Shown piece by piece: positions 1-8,232 of a stretch of DNA of 64,000 nucleotides. Each line of letters begins with the position of its first letter. The stretch's first letter is position 1. The notes under the pieces are model-generated. The model saw only the letters and a program-made list of their open reading frames with translations. It had not been told where the DNA came from and searched no databases. The stretch covers positions 62,001-126,000 of the forward strand of contig JAEWJK010000011.1 of the NCBI GenBank assembly GCA_023386555.1. The letters are read 5' to 3'. The translations under genes and the position numbers were made by a program. The DNA comes from Bacteroidota bacterium (GTDB taxonomy: Bacteria; Bacteroidota; Bacteroidia; Chitinophagales; Chitinophagaceae).

Positions 1-1081
1 TGGATAAAAATTCAGACGGAAAAAGATTGAATATGTCAGCATGTTTAAAGATCAACTGCTGATCACTGATTTGAATGAATTTGCTCAGCTGTTCTTTTTC
101 TGCAGCTGTAGCTATTGAAACATTTGCTTCTTTTTTTCTTGATGCATGAACATCATTCACCTGCCTGAATACTGCAATAAAAAAACCTTCGCCTTTTAGT
201 TTATCAGGAAAGAAACGATAACCTGTTACTTTATTTTTATTGGAGGAAGATGATACAATATTCCCCTCAGCAGGAACAGGAATAGAAATAGGTTGCAATT
301 GAAATTCATCAACGATCCAATCTAATATATCTTCATCCTCTTCTTTCGAATACGAACAGGTAGAATAAATAAGAATACCATTTTCCTTAAGTGATGGAAT
401 AATGTCAGCAATAATTCTTTGTTGTCGCTGGCAGCAAAGATTTACATTATCTAAACTCCATTCATCAATCGCTGAAGGATCTTTCCTGAACAATCCACTG
501 CCACTACAGGGAACATCAGCAACAATCACATCAAAGAAACCGTCTAATCGTTTAAAATCTTTAGAATCGTTATTGGTTACCACCACATTTCCGTTGCCCC
601 ATTTGGTGATATTCTCCTGCAGAATATTTACTCTTGATTTGATCACTTCATTTGAAACGATCAATCCATCGTCAAAAAAAGAAGATAACAAAGTGCTTTT
701 GCCACCTGGTGCTGCACAAAGATCTAAGACCAGTTTATGTTCGTTCTTATCAATCACCGATTCCAGTACATGCCATAAGAACATACTGCTGGCTTCCTGC
801 ACATAATATGCACCGGCATGCAGTAAAGGATCAAGTGTAAAAGAGGGACGATGATCTATATAAAACCCATTATTACACCACGGAATTGGAGACAGGCCTG
901 CATTAAATCCTGCACTCAACGTTTCAATATCCTGCTGTTGTAATTTCTTTGGATTGATACGAATAGAAGTTACCTGTTCACCTGAATCATGCACGTCTTT
1001 AAATGATGTCTCATCAAAGCCGGCTACATCTTTTATTGAATTGATTAAATCTACAGGTAATTGCACAGCACAAAGAAACAT
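1..1081 (-). CDS. rsmF: 16S rRNA m5C methyltransferase, RsmF/NOL1-NOP2-Sun family (3' end beyond window)
   Basis: The reverse strand is open from an ATG at 1081 to the window edge, so the C-terminus is missing. The product is an S-adenosylmethionine-dependent RNA cytosine-C5 methyltransferase. Seen in the translation: the SAM motif LCAAPGGKS, the motif IV cysteine in ADVPCSGSG, and the catalytic motif VI cysteine in YSTCSYSKEEDE, in the NOL1/NOP2/Sun order. The N-terminal part resembles the RsmF/YebU group, which methylates 16S rRNA. An in-frame GTG at 1090 is an alternative start; the stop codon of the upstream small gene lies at 1103-1105 in the same frame. Family assignment is firm; the exact target nucleotide is inferred. 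Confidence 0.9.
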   Translation of the reverse strand, partial: MFLCAVQLPVDLINSIKDVAGFDETSFKDVHDSGEQVTSIRINPKKLQQQDIETLSAGFNAGLSPIPWCNNGFYIDHRPSFTLDPLLHAGAYYVQEASSMFLWHVLESVIDKNEHKLVLDLCAAPGGKSTLLSSFFDDGLIVSNEVIKSRVNILQENITKWGNGNVVVTNNDSKDFKRLDGFFDVIVADVPCSGSGLFRKDPSAIDEWSLDNVNLCCQRQQRIIADIIPSLKENGILIYSTCSYSKEEDEDILDWIVDEFQLQPISIPVPAEGNIVSSSSNKNKVTGYRFFPDKLKGEGFFIAVFRQVNDVHASRKKEANVSIATAAEKEQLSKFIQISDQQLIFKHADIFNLFPSEFLS

Positions 1082-1102
1082 TAATAGCACGGAAAATTTC
1101 GA

Positions 1103-1423
1103 TCAATTCTTTCTTTGCTCTAAACCCATAATGCCACTTAGCACCAGGTCATTAAAGAAGGTTGCTTTGATCTTTTCAGCAATATCTTCACCCAACTTTG
1201 ATATCACTTTAATTTTATTTATTACTGACCAATCAGAACCGTTACGTTCAAAACTGAAATTAAAAGCTTCATCTTCTTCTGTCAGTTCTTTGTTGATGTT
1301 ATTGGTTGCCAATGCCCTTCCGGCGTAAGTGAAAATACCGTCACTCTCAGTAACCTCGTATTCTATAAGATAATAAAGCGGCTCACCACTTTCGTCTAAT
1401 TGTTTTGCTGCAAATCGTGTCAT
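1103..1423 (-). CDS. Hypothetical protein, 106 aa
   Basis: Small soluble protein with no family I recognise. The frame stays open to 1510, but the start at 1423 (MTRFAAKQLDESGEP) is preferred because the upstream extension is hydrophobic and overlaps the divergent gene at 1458. It ends 21 bases before the rsmF start in the same direction, so the two probably form a short operon. The C-terminus contains two lysine-rich segments (around KIKVISKLGED and AEKIKATFF). Function unknown. Confidence 0.6.
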   Translation of the reverse strand: MTRFAAKQLDESGEPLYYLIEYEVTESDGIFTYAGRALATNNINKELTEEDEAFNFSFERNGSDWSVINKIKVISKLGEDIAEKIKATFFNDLVLSGIMGLEQRKN

Positions 1424-1457
1424 TGTACAAATCGGCAATATAATTAATATTGTGTTT

Positions 1458-1847
1458 ATGATGAGTGCAAACGTTGAGCAACCGGTATTTAAACCAGATG
1501 TTTCTTTCAAACCAAACCTTCAGCTATTTGAAGAGAAAGTAACAATCGTTCATTGCACATATAACTTCCCTGAAATATTTGAACCTTCAGCAATCAGGAT
1601 ATGGCCTACTACTTATTTATTACAGGATGATGGAAAGCAAAAAAAATTATTACAGGCATTTAATATCTCCTCTTTTCCTGAATGGAAGATGGTGAACAAT
1701 GGTCATCGCTTTACGTTAATATTTGAAGGACTTAGCAAAGAATGTAAAGTGTTTGATCTTATTGAAGACATTCCTGAACCTGGTGGTTTTAAATTTCCGG
1801 GTATTCAACGGAACAATACAGATGTTTACTGGCTGGATATTCAATAA
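1458..1847 (+). CDS. Hypothetical protein, 129 aa
   Basis: Unrecognised soluble protein, rich in aromatic residues and proline, with a C-terminus ending VYWLDIQ. It is divergent from the 106-aa gene, with about 34 bases between the chosen starts. GTG at 1452 and ATG at 1461 are alternative starts. A strong bidirectional hairpin terminator follows immediately. There are no membrane segments or catalytic motifs I can name. Confidence 0.65.
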   Translation: MMSANVEQPVFKPDVSFKPNLQLFEEKVTIVHCTYNFPEIFEPSAIRIWPTTYLLQDDGKQKKLLQAFNISSFPEWKMVNNGHRFTLIFEGLSKECKVFDLIEDIPEPGGFKFPGIQRNNTDVYWLDIQ

Positions 1848-1851
1848 AAAA

Positions 1852-1873
1852 AGAGCAGGCAAAAACCTGCTCT
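1852..1873. terminator. Bidirectional rho-independent terminator
   Basis: Perfect 8-bp stem (AGAGCAGG/CCTGCTCT) with a 6-base loop between two convergent genes. A run of seven A on the left gives a U-run for minus-strand transcripts, so it mainly serves the secreted-protein gene ending at 1898. Confidence 0.85.
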
Positions 1874-1897
1874 CTATTTCCAAACTGATTGGATGAA

Positions 1898-2494
1898 TTA
1901 TTGAATGAGTTTTGCAATCTGGCCTAACGGTAAGGTATTCATCATGTTCGTGATCTCATTTTCACTTGTTTCGTTTACAGAAAAAGTGATCAAAGCACTA
2001 CCCAATGGAACCTGAACCTCGTAATCAAACTTTCCATCAACATTACTGTTCTTTCGCTCCAATTTTGCTTTGTAACCCTGCACTTTAATGGTTTTAGTGT
2101 TAGGATCATTATTCATATTGGCTAACAACGGGCTATTGAAAAGGCTGTTCAGCATAGCTACCATTGGTGAATTACTGATGATAGATACTTCAGCTTTCTT
2201 ATCGCTTTTTCCATAACTACGACTAACTGTGGCTCCAACAAATCCAACATTTGAGCTAATGTTATCAGCAGATATGTTGGCTGATAAAGTATCCATTTTA
2301 GCAGGAAGCAATTTTATTATTTCTTTACCTATGGTCAGGTCTAATTCCTGCATTGCCTTCTGTAATGCAAAATGAGCATTCTCCAGGTCACCTGATTTAT
2401 AAGAAGCTTTAGCGGTATTAATATTTGTTGAAAAATCCTGTGCCATGCAACTTCCGCTAATAAAAAGCACAGCGATTAATATAATTGATCTCAT
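1898..2494 (-). CDS. Secreted hypothetical protein, paralogue of its upstream neighbour (198 aa)
   Basis: Starts MRSIILIAVLFISGSCMAQ, a signal peptide with a possible lipobox-like Cys but a better cleavage after MAQ. The open frame extends 20 residues upstream, but that part overlaps the preceding gene and lacks signal features. Residues about 25-65 (ASYKSGDLENAHFALQKAM, then IKLLPAKM) align with the equivalent segment of the next protein (NYSDARFSLQQALMGIE, LKSLPAEV), and the C-terminal halves are also similar. This is an ancient tandem duplication. Function unknown; probably periplasmic or outer-membrane associated. Confidence 0.75.
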   Translation of the reverse strand: MRSIILIAVLFISGSCMAQDFSTNINTAKASYKSGDLENAHFALQKAMQELDLTIGKEIIKLLPAKMDTLSANISADNISSNVGFVGATVSRSYGKSDKKAEVSIISNSPMVAMLNSLFNSPLLANMNNDPNTKTIKVQGYKAKLERKNSNVDGKFDYEVQVPLGSALITFSVNETSENEITNMMNTLPLGQIAKLIQ

Positions 2495-2513
2495 GATGAA
2501 TGTTTTGTTGTGA

Positions 2514-3308
2514 TTATTGTTCTCCCAGTAATTTCTTGATGCTGTCAATATCAAAGCTATTGGCAGCAGACATCATTTCCTGTTCATTGGTGAAGTTGAT
2601 GCCTTCCCAAACAATTAAAGAAGTCTGGCCAAGCTGAACCATTAGTGTATAACCTTTGCTGTCATCATACTGAATGATTGCTTTGTTGCCTTTTACACGA
2701 ACCTGTTTAATGTTCTGCTGATCATTACTGGCTTCTATCATACCGGCATTAGCATAATACATATTTACAACCCCTGCATAAGCTGCGTTATTACCAATGG
2801 TAATGGTTAATTGCTTATCATCTTTTCTATATACACGCTGAATACTTAAATTATTCCAGCCCCATTGTGTGCTCATTACTTTATCCTGAGTAGTATCTAC
2901 AGGAACCTGGACAACTTCAGCAGGTAATGATTTTAGTATTTGTCTGCCTAACTGAATTTCAATTCCCATCAATGCCTGTTGTAAAGAAAAACGTGCATCA
3001 CTGTAGTTCTTTGCTTGGTGTGCTGTTTCTGCATCTGTGATCTGCAGGTTAACATCAGGAGGTTCAGTGTTAGTTAATCCACCACCAACTTTGTTAGCAG
3101 GTTTACCAGATGTTGCATTGGAACTGGTGTTGGATGTGTTTGTTGTAGTAGTGGAATTTTCTGTAGCAGTGCCTGTCTTTTTTTCAACAGCCTGCTCAAC
3201 TTTGTTTTCTACCTTTTCTTTCAGCTTCTTCAGAAATTTCTGGGCTGAAGCAGTGCCTGGTAATGAAAGACCTGCCAGGAGACAGATCATAAATAGGATG
3301 TTCTTCAT
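2514..3308 (-). CDS. Secreted hypothetical protein, paralogous to downstream gene (264 aa)
   Basis: Start chosen at MKNILFMICLLAGLSLPG, a clean signal peptide ending ASAQ. The open frame reaches 3419, but a Bacteroidota promoter (3337-3366) lies inside that extension, so the longer form is unlikely. After the signal comes a Lys/Glu-rich coiled-coil-like stretch, then a Thr/Asn/Ser-rich linker (about residues 45-70), then the domain shared with the downstream 198-aa protein. The two genes are 19 bases apart and form one transcription unit ending at the 1852-1873 terminator. Confidence 0.75.
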   Translation of the reverse strand: MKNILFMICLLAGLSLPGTASAQKFLKKLKEKVENKVEQAVEKKTGTATENSTTTTNTSNTSSNATSGKPANKVGGGLTNTEPPDVNLQITDAETAHQAKNYSDARFSLQQALMGIEIQLGRQILKSLPAEVVQVPVDTTQDKVMSTQWGWNNLSIQRVYRKDDKQLTITIGNNAAYAGVVNMYYANAGMIEASNDQQNIKQVRVKGNKAIIQYDDSKGYTLMVQLGQTSLIVWEGINFTNEQEMMSAANSFDIDSIKKLLGEQ

Positions 3309-3336
3309 TGTGTTGCGTTTGAGTTTTGAAGGGATG

Positions 3337-3366
3337 CAAAGGTAATAAAACGACAATCTTTTGCAA
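3337..3366 (-). promoter_or_regulatory. Bacteroidota sigma-type promoter of the tandem paralogue operon
   Basis: On the minus strand: TTG (3366-3364), 19 bases, then TACCTTTG (3344-3337), matching the TAnnTTTG -7 consensus. It lies 29 bases upstream of the ATG at 3308. Confidence 0.65.
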
Positions 3367-3455
3367 TTGTTACTTAAGGATGAACGGTAATACCTGAAAG
3401 TGGTAGGATTATTAATCAAACATTTTCGCCCTTTAAAACAGCTATATTTATTTTA

Positions 3456-3929
3456 ATGAAAGCTGCATCATCACAGGAAATAAAAGTGCATCTGAAAGAA
3501 ATGAATAAGCAGGAACTAATGGCCATTTGCCTTAGGCTTGCCCGGTTCAAAAAAGAGAATAAGGAGTTATTGGACTACCTTCTATTTCAATCGCATGACC
3601 TGGAAGGTTATATTACTGCTGTGAAAGCTGAAGTTGATGAAGGATTTAAACAGGTGAATACATCCAGTGTTTTTCTTGCAAAAAAGACCATTCGAAAGAT
3701 CCTTCGGATTTGCAGGAAATATATCCGCTATACCGGTAGCGAAATTGCTGAAGCTGAGATATTGATGCATTACCTCGAACATTTTAGATCACTGAAACTA
3801 CCATGGCAAAAAACTAAAGTGCTGAAGAATATTTACGATGCACAATTGAAAAGAATTTCGACTGCAATAGAATCGATGCATGAAGACCTTCAATATGATT
3901 ACAGAAAACGTCTGGAATTATTTTATTAA
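3456..3929 (+). CDS. Hypothetical helical protein, 157 aa
   Basis: Basic, highly helical protein beginning MKAASSQEIKVHLKEMNKQE. The N-terminus (a helix followed by KQELMAICLRLARFKKENKE) recalls small uncharacterised Bacteroidota proteins of the DUF6155 type, but I cannot confirm that. No signal peptide or catalytic motif is visible. It is divergent from the tandem paralogue genes and convergent with the next gene. Confidence 0.7.
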   Translation: MKAASSQEIKVHLKEMNKQELMAICLRLARFKKENKELLDYLLFQSHDLEGYITAVKAEVDEGFKQVNTSSVFLAKKTIRKILRICRKYIRYTGSEIAEAEILMHYLEHFRSLKLPWQKTKVLKNIYDAQLKRISTAIESMHEDLQYDYRKRLELFY

Positions 3930-3990
3930 CGGAAATTCACTTTCCTGCTTTGCATGATGAAAGATATTAGATGTGTTTTACAAAGACCAA

Positions 3991-4578
3991 TTACCATCCC
4001 CACGGTGTTAAAGGATCTTTCACCGTTTTCGTCAAATCAAAACGAACAGTAAAAAGCCTGTCTGTTCCAATACGTCGAAGGTTATAAGTAAAGTAATCGC
4101 CTGGAACCAATTCTACCCACCAGATATTCATTGCTGCAGCAGGAAGCATCTTAACAGTGGCTTCATCTGCAGGAAACATTTGCATGGTTACCGAACCAGA
4201 ATTACTGGTGCTGCCGCCGTACATTGTAATAGCATCACTCGTTCCATCTTTGTGCCTGTGATCGTGTTTCAATTGAAGACCATTAGCCATTAAGGTGAAA
4301 ACCCATGTCCTGGAACGATCCTCACCTACTACAAACGGAATGGTAATAATAGTATCGTTGCAGGTTCTCACATGCATCACCAGGGACTTATTCTTGAACA
4401 CGGTATCATTAGGAGGAGCATTCACCACTTCACCTTGAAAAGATTTACCACACAGTTTGTTCAATTCATTCCAAAAAATCTGTTGATTCTGGTGACTTGT
4501 TTTAGTGTTTGTTTGTTGTGCAGCAGATGTAAGAAAGTAACACAAAAAGAAAATACAGAGGTTTAGCTTACAGATCAT
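3991..4578 (-). CDS. Secreted hypothetical protein, 195 aa
   Basis: N-terminal signal peptide (hydrophobic core LCIFFLCYFLTS, cleavage near AAQQ). The mature part contains a conserved-looking block WNELNKLCGKSFQGEV and a later GLQLKHDHRHKDGTSDA segment followed by MYGGSTSNSGS. I recognise these as a recurring uncharacterised secreted family of Bacteroidota but know no function. It is a single gene, convergent with the 3456 gene. Confidence 0.7.
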   Translation of the reverse strand: MICKLNLCIFFLCYFLTSAAQQTNTKTSHQNQQIFWNELNKLCGKSFQGEVVNAPPNDTVFKNKSLVMHVRTCNDTIITIPFVVGEDRSRTWVFTLMANGLQLKHDHRHKDGTSDAITMYGGSTSNSGSVTMQMFPADEATVKMLPAAAMNIWWVELVPGDYFTYNLRRIGTDRLFTVRFDLTKTVKDPLTPWGW

Positions 4579-4794
4579 CCGTAAATGTAGGTTAATAAAA
4601 AAACCAACTTGTATAAAATAAAAAAGGGCCTGGATGAAAATCCTACCCCGTTTTAAAATCCAATATCCTATGAAAAACCGATGCGAAGATGCAGTTTAAC
4701 GGTTCAGTATTATATCTCTTTTTCGGCAATTCATATCTTTTTATCGGCATTATCCTAAAATCCATCTCGATATTGAAGTCTATCTTCACAGGAT

Positions 4795-5589
4795 ATGATT
4801 ACCGTGTTCCAGATCTTTATTGTGCTGCTTCTTATAATATTGATCATTCTGTTTGCTTTCCGTCCCAAAAGAAAAACACTGTTTGAATTACCGGAAAATT
4901 ATCGTGAGTTATTACTTGATTATGTAAAATTTTATGCTGGGCTAGAGGAAGAAGGCAAAAAATATTTTGAGAAACGAATGCAGAAATTTTTATCTGCCGT
5001 AAAAATTTCTGGTATTAATGCAGAGGTAGAAGACCTGGATCGTGTTTTAATTGGTGCTGGTGCTATTATTCCTGTTTACTATATACCTGATTGGGAATAT
5101 GTGCATTTAAAAGAAGTATTAGTATATCCTGGAAATTTTAATACCGATTTCGATCAGCAGGGTAATGAAAGAAATGTTACAGGAATGGTAGGAACCGGTG
5201 CAATGCAGAATGTGATGATCATTTCTAAATGGGAACTGCGACAGGGTTTTATTGACAGTAACAGCTATCATAACACAGCTATTCATGAATTTGCTCATCT
5301 GATCGATAAAATGGATGGAACATTTGATGGTGCTCCTGAAATTCTACTTGAACGTAAGTATGTTCCAGAATGGAAAGCATTAGTTGAACTCACCATACAA
5401 AAGATCAGGCAGGGAGAAAGTGATATAAATCCTTATGGCGGAACAAATGCAGTTGAATTTTTTGCTGTGATTGCGGAATACTTTTTCGAACAACCAGGTT
5501 TGTTTGCTGCAACTCATTCTGAGCTTAACAATATGATGCGTAAAATCTTTATCAGAAGCGATTACAGTAAGGGATATCCTAAATATTGA
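4795..5589 (+). CDS. MtfA-like zinc peptidase, family M90
   Basis: 264 aa with one N-terminal transmembrane helix (FQIFIVLLLIILIILFAF), then a cytosolic or periplasmic M90 domain. The zinc motif HEFAHLIDKMDG gives H164, E165 and H168, and a downstream FFAVIAEYFFEQP segment supplies the third-ligand region. E. coli MtfA of this family binds the Mlc repressor and has aminopeptidase activity; the role here is inferred only from family. The membrane anchor is an addition relative to the soluble enterobacterial protein. Confidence 0.85.
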   Translation: MITVFQIFIVLLLIILIILFAFRPKRKTLFELPENYRELLLDYVKFYAGLEEEGKKYFEKRMQKFLSAVKISGINAEVEDLDRVLIGAGAIIPVYYIPDWEYVHLKEVLVYPGNFNTDFDQQGNERNVTGMVGTGAMQNVMIISKWELRQGFIDSNSYHNTAIHEFAHLIDKMDGTFDGAPEILLERKYVPEWKALVELTIQKIRQGESDINPYGGTNAVEFFAVIAEYFFEQPGLFAATHSELNNMMRKIFIRSDYSKGYPKY

Positions 5590-5799
5590 TTACGGGCATA
5601 AAACTTCAATCCCTTTTACAACATTATATAACCAGCAAAGTTGATTGAACTTGTGTTCGTCTTTATTTTCCAAAGCTTCATTCCGTAAAGATCTGATGCA
5701 TAAAAGTATTTCGTCTTTATGCTTACACTCCTTCTGAATATATCGCTTTAGTGCAGCATCATCCATATTCAGCATATTAGATACCTGTGTTCTCAACAT
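5590..5799 (-). CDS. Small hypothetical protein, 69 aa
   Basis: Short helical protein with three cysteines, abutting the stop of the convergent M90 gene without a spacer. No family recognised. The composition (KECKHKDEILLCIRSLRNEA) looks like a folded helical domain rather than random sequence. Confidence 0.5.
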   Translation of the reverse strand: MLRTQVSNMLNMDDAALKRYIQKECKHKDEILLCIRSLRNEALENKDEHKFNQLCWLYNVVKGIEVLCP

Positions 5800-5884
5800 G
5801 ATCTTTTTGTTTATACGCCAAAAACTTCATGCCCCATTACAACAATTTCATCAGAGTTTATGAACAGGTGTGAATATCTCAGGT

Positions 5885-7138
5885 TCATTTGCGTAAAATT
5901 CTTCTCAACACGTTTTTTCTTCCATCGATTTCATGCGAATAATTCAGGCCTAGTAAATCACAAATCATTGGATACACATGTACATTTTCAAAAGATGAGA
6001 TTCGAAACTTCTTTTTAAAATGAGGACCCCATGCATAGAACACAGCATGCATCTCTTTCATGGCCGGATCAAATCCATGAGCACCAGGATTGATCTTTCC
6101 TCTTCCGTGACTTAACACTTTTGGATAAACCGGTACAATAAAAATATCTCCTATACGATCAAAGCGATCATCGGTTTTATTGAAATGCCATTTTGCAGGA
6201 ATATTTTCTCGTAAATAAACAACAAAGCCATTCTCTTTTCTTTTCAATTCATCATACGTTGCTTTTATGTCATCATTATTTTTTGCATACAAATGAAGAC
6301 TGGTATTACCACCACGAATAATGAATTTAGAAGTATCTATTAATTGTCGTGGATTAACTCTTGTAGCGGTATCAACATCAGCCATTCCATGATCCGATAA
6401 AAAAACAAAATTAACAGGAAGATTTAATGTTTGTACTTTTCCAGCCATCTCTCCTATAACCGAATCAACATATAATACTGCTTCTTTTGTCTGCAATGTA
6501 TTTGTACCAAAAACATGACCGGCATAATCAACATCTTCAAGGTATAATGTAATAAGATGGGGTCTTACATCTTCCGGTAATTTTAGCCAATCAATTACTG
6601 TTTTGATCAAATGATTTTTATTTCTTCCACTTCTATAACGATACCAATAGGTGGGATAAGTATTTTGGATGGCAGCTTCAGTAGCTATATAATGATATGC
6701 GGCAGTTATCATTCCCTGTTGCTCAGCTAAAACCCACAACGGTATTCCTCCATACCAGCTTCCATCTTCCACAGTCTTTCTGTTAGGTATGGCATAACCT
6801 TCTTTTCTATTGCGGTCATAAAATTCGTTATAAACAATTCCATGATGTGAAGGATACATTCCTGTTGCAACAGAATAATGGTTTGGATAAGTAACGCTTG
6901 GGAAAGATGGCATCATACTTTTTGCCTGCACACCATAGTTTCGTAATCGAAGAAGATTAGTTGCATTGTATTTTTCGGCATAATCATATCGGAACCCATC
7001 AGCAGAAATTAAAATAACGTAAGGCTTTTTTATCTGCTCAGCAGTATTCTTTCTGCCTGTTACAACCTGTTGTAATGAATCCTGGGAGAAAAGAACATTA
7101 CTAAGAAAAACAAAAAGAGGGAGTAAAATCGTTTTCAT
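5885..7138 (-). CDS. Exported ENPP-like type I phosphodiesterase/nucleotide pyrophosphatase
   Basis: 417 aa of the alkaline phosphatase superfamily with a signal peptide (MKTILLPLFVFLSNVLFSQ). Metal ligand Asp47 lies in ISADGFRYDY and the nucleophile Thr83 in PSVTYPNHYS. The remaining ligands are DVDYAGHVFG (Asp/His), FLSDHGMADV (Asp-His) and the C-terminal GAHGFDP histidine. The family hydrolyses phosphodiester or pyrophosphate bonds of nucleotides and nucleotide sugars. It lies 71 bases downstream of the Alg13-like gene on the same strand and may recycle nucleotides or trim sugar phosphates, which is inference. Confidence 0.9.
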   Translation of the reverse strand: MKTILLPLFVFLSNVLFSQDSLQQVVTGRKNTAEQIKKPYVILISADGFRYDYAEKYNATNLLRLRNYGVQAKSMMPSFPSVTYPNHYSVATGMYPSHHGIVYNEFYDRNRKEGYAIPNRKTVEDGSWYGGIPLWVLAEQQGMITAAYHYIATEAAIQNTYPTYWYRYRSGRNKNHLIKTVIDWLKLPEDVRPHLITLYLEDVDYAGHVFGTNTLQTKEAVLYVDSVIGEMAGKVQTLNLPVNFVFLSDHGMADVDTATRVNPRQLIDTSKFIIRGGNTSLHLYAKNNDDIKATYDELKRKENGFVVYLRENIPAKWHFNKTDDRFDRIGDIFIVPVYPKVLSHGRGKINPGAHGFDPAMKEMHAVFYAWGPHFKKKFRISSFENVHVYPMICDLLGLNYSHEIDGRKNVLRRILRK

Positions 7139-7209
7139 CTGTCAATCGGAATATACTGCAAGATAATTCCTGCAAATTACCGAATGATGAATTTTGTGAA
7201 TAAGAAAAG

Positions 7210-7725
7210 CTATATGGTTTGAGGAATTATATTCAACCTCTTTTCCGATGCAATAAAATCACTTATGTTATTCAAAAGTTCCGCAGAGGCATAAGGTGAT
7301 ACTCTATTCATAACTGGTAGTTCACCCCTGAAGTATGCATCAATTTTTTCTTTAAGCTGCACTTCATCATAAGCTACCTGCAATAAACAGATCTCTTCCA
7401 TCTTTCTGCAGGTGGCCAGTTGATGATCATTTCTTGCTTCTCTTAACTTGCCAAGTCTTGGAAAAACGATCAAAGGCTTTTCCATTTGTGCTACAGAAAG
7501 AATTGTTCCCGTACCGGCATGACTGATGATGAGATCAGCAGCATCAACATAACTTTTAAAATCAATGGGAGCAATATATTCCAACGTTTTTATGTTCTTA
7601 GCCTGGTATTTTATATCAAAAGCCTGGGCAATGATCTCTTGACCATGTAATGAAGGAGCAATTTCATCCATAGCTTGTATTAACCTGTCGAATTGAACTT
7701 GTGTACCTGTTGTTATAAATATCAT
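7210..7725 (-). CDS. Alg13/PssE-like glycosyltransferase catalytic subunit
   Basis: 171 aa, GT28 C-terminal (UDP-sugar-binding) half. It begins MIFITTGTQVQFDRLIQAMD and carries the donor-site motif IISHAGTGTILS and the later PRLGKLREARNDHQ, as in Alg13 and bacterial PssE/EpsF. It overlaps the Alg14-like gene by four bases (ATGA), the usual arrangement of a two-subunit transferase that assembles at the membrane. The donor is probably a UDP-sugar. The extended frame to 7776 is rejected because the overlap start fits the family. Confidence 0.88.
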   Translation of the reverse strand: MIFITTGTQVQFDRLIQAMDEIAPSLHGQEIIAQAFDIKYQAKNIKTLEYIAPIDFKSYVDAADLIISHAGTGTILSVAQMEKPLIVFPRLGKLREARNDHQLATCRKMEEICLLQVAYDEVQLKEKIDAYFRGELPVMNRVSPYASAELLNNISDFIASEKRLNIIPQTI

Positions 7726-8165
7726 TGCATTATATTTCCTGAGTAAACAATTTTTGATGTAGCAAGATGTGGCCATTGTGTATATACACGATCGGCAAAG
7801 AGATTACATATCTTACCACTGATAGATACTTTTTCTGCATGGCACAGGCTTTCAACCCAAATGGTCTTTGCACCTATTAATTTGCCAATGAATAACGCCA
7901 CAACACCAGGAGCAGCACCTGTTGTTACTATAACATCAGGTTTTATTTTCCTGATCAACTTATACATCTTCCAACCGATGACGGGCATTTTATAAGCATC
8001 CCACTGGCTAAAATCAGGTACCGTATGGTATTCATATCCTTTGCATTTGGCAGCGAAACTTTCCTGGGTTGACATATATATCAACTCATGATCTTCAAAT
8101 GCCGGTTGCAATCTTAATAATTCAGTAATATGTCCACCACCTGAGGCTACAGCTAAAACTTTCAT
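7722..8165 (-). CDS. Alg14/PssD-like glycosyltransferase membrane-anchor/acceptor subunit
   Basis: 147 aa beginning MKVLAVASGGGHITELLRL. It has the GGH motif of Alg14, then PDVIVTTGAAPGVVALFIGK, and an amphipathic or hydrophobic segment that can seat it at the membrane. In yeast and bacteria this subunit recruits the catalytic Alg13/PssE partner to a lipid-linked acceptor. Start chosen at 8165 over 8186 because MKVLAVASGGGH is the typical family N-terminus. It lies 67 bases after the SQD1-PLP fusion gene, separated by a strong hairpin. Confidence 0.88.
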   Translation of the reverse strand: MKVLAVASGGGHITELLRLQPAFEDHELIYMSTQESFAAKCKGYEYHTVPDFSQWDAYKMPVIGWKMYKLIRKIKPDVIVTTGAAPGVVALFIGKLIGAKTIWVESLCHAEKVSISGKICNLFADRVYTQWPHLATSKIVYSGNIMQ

Positions 8166-8184
8166 GATACGTTTTTCAAGCAAC

Positions 8185-8217
8185 AACTACGCCACAAGAA
8201 TATTGTGGCGATAGTTA
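8185..8217. other. Strong hairpin between fusion gene and glycosyltransferase genes
   Basis: Perfect 8-bp stem CGCCACAA/TTGTGGCG (8190-8197, 8203-8210) with a 5-base loop, extended outward by AACTA/TAGTT with one bulge. No T-run follows on the minus strand, so it is unlikely to be a full terminator. It could be an mRNA stability or processing element that sets relative expression. Confidence 0.55.
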
Positions 8218-8232
8218 TATTATGTGAATTAT

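Noticed and set aside
402..806. 134-aa plus-strand open frame
   Set aside because: It is antisense to the rRNA methyltransferase gene, whose reverse-strand translation has complete SAM and catalytic cysteine motifs.
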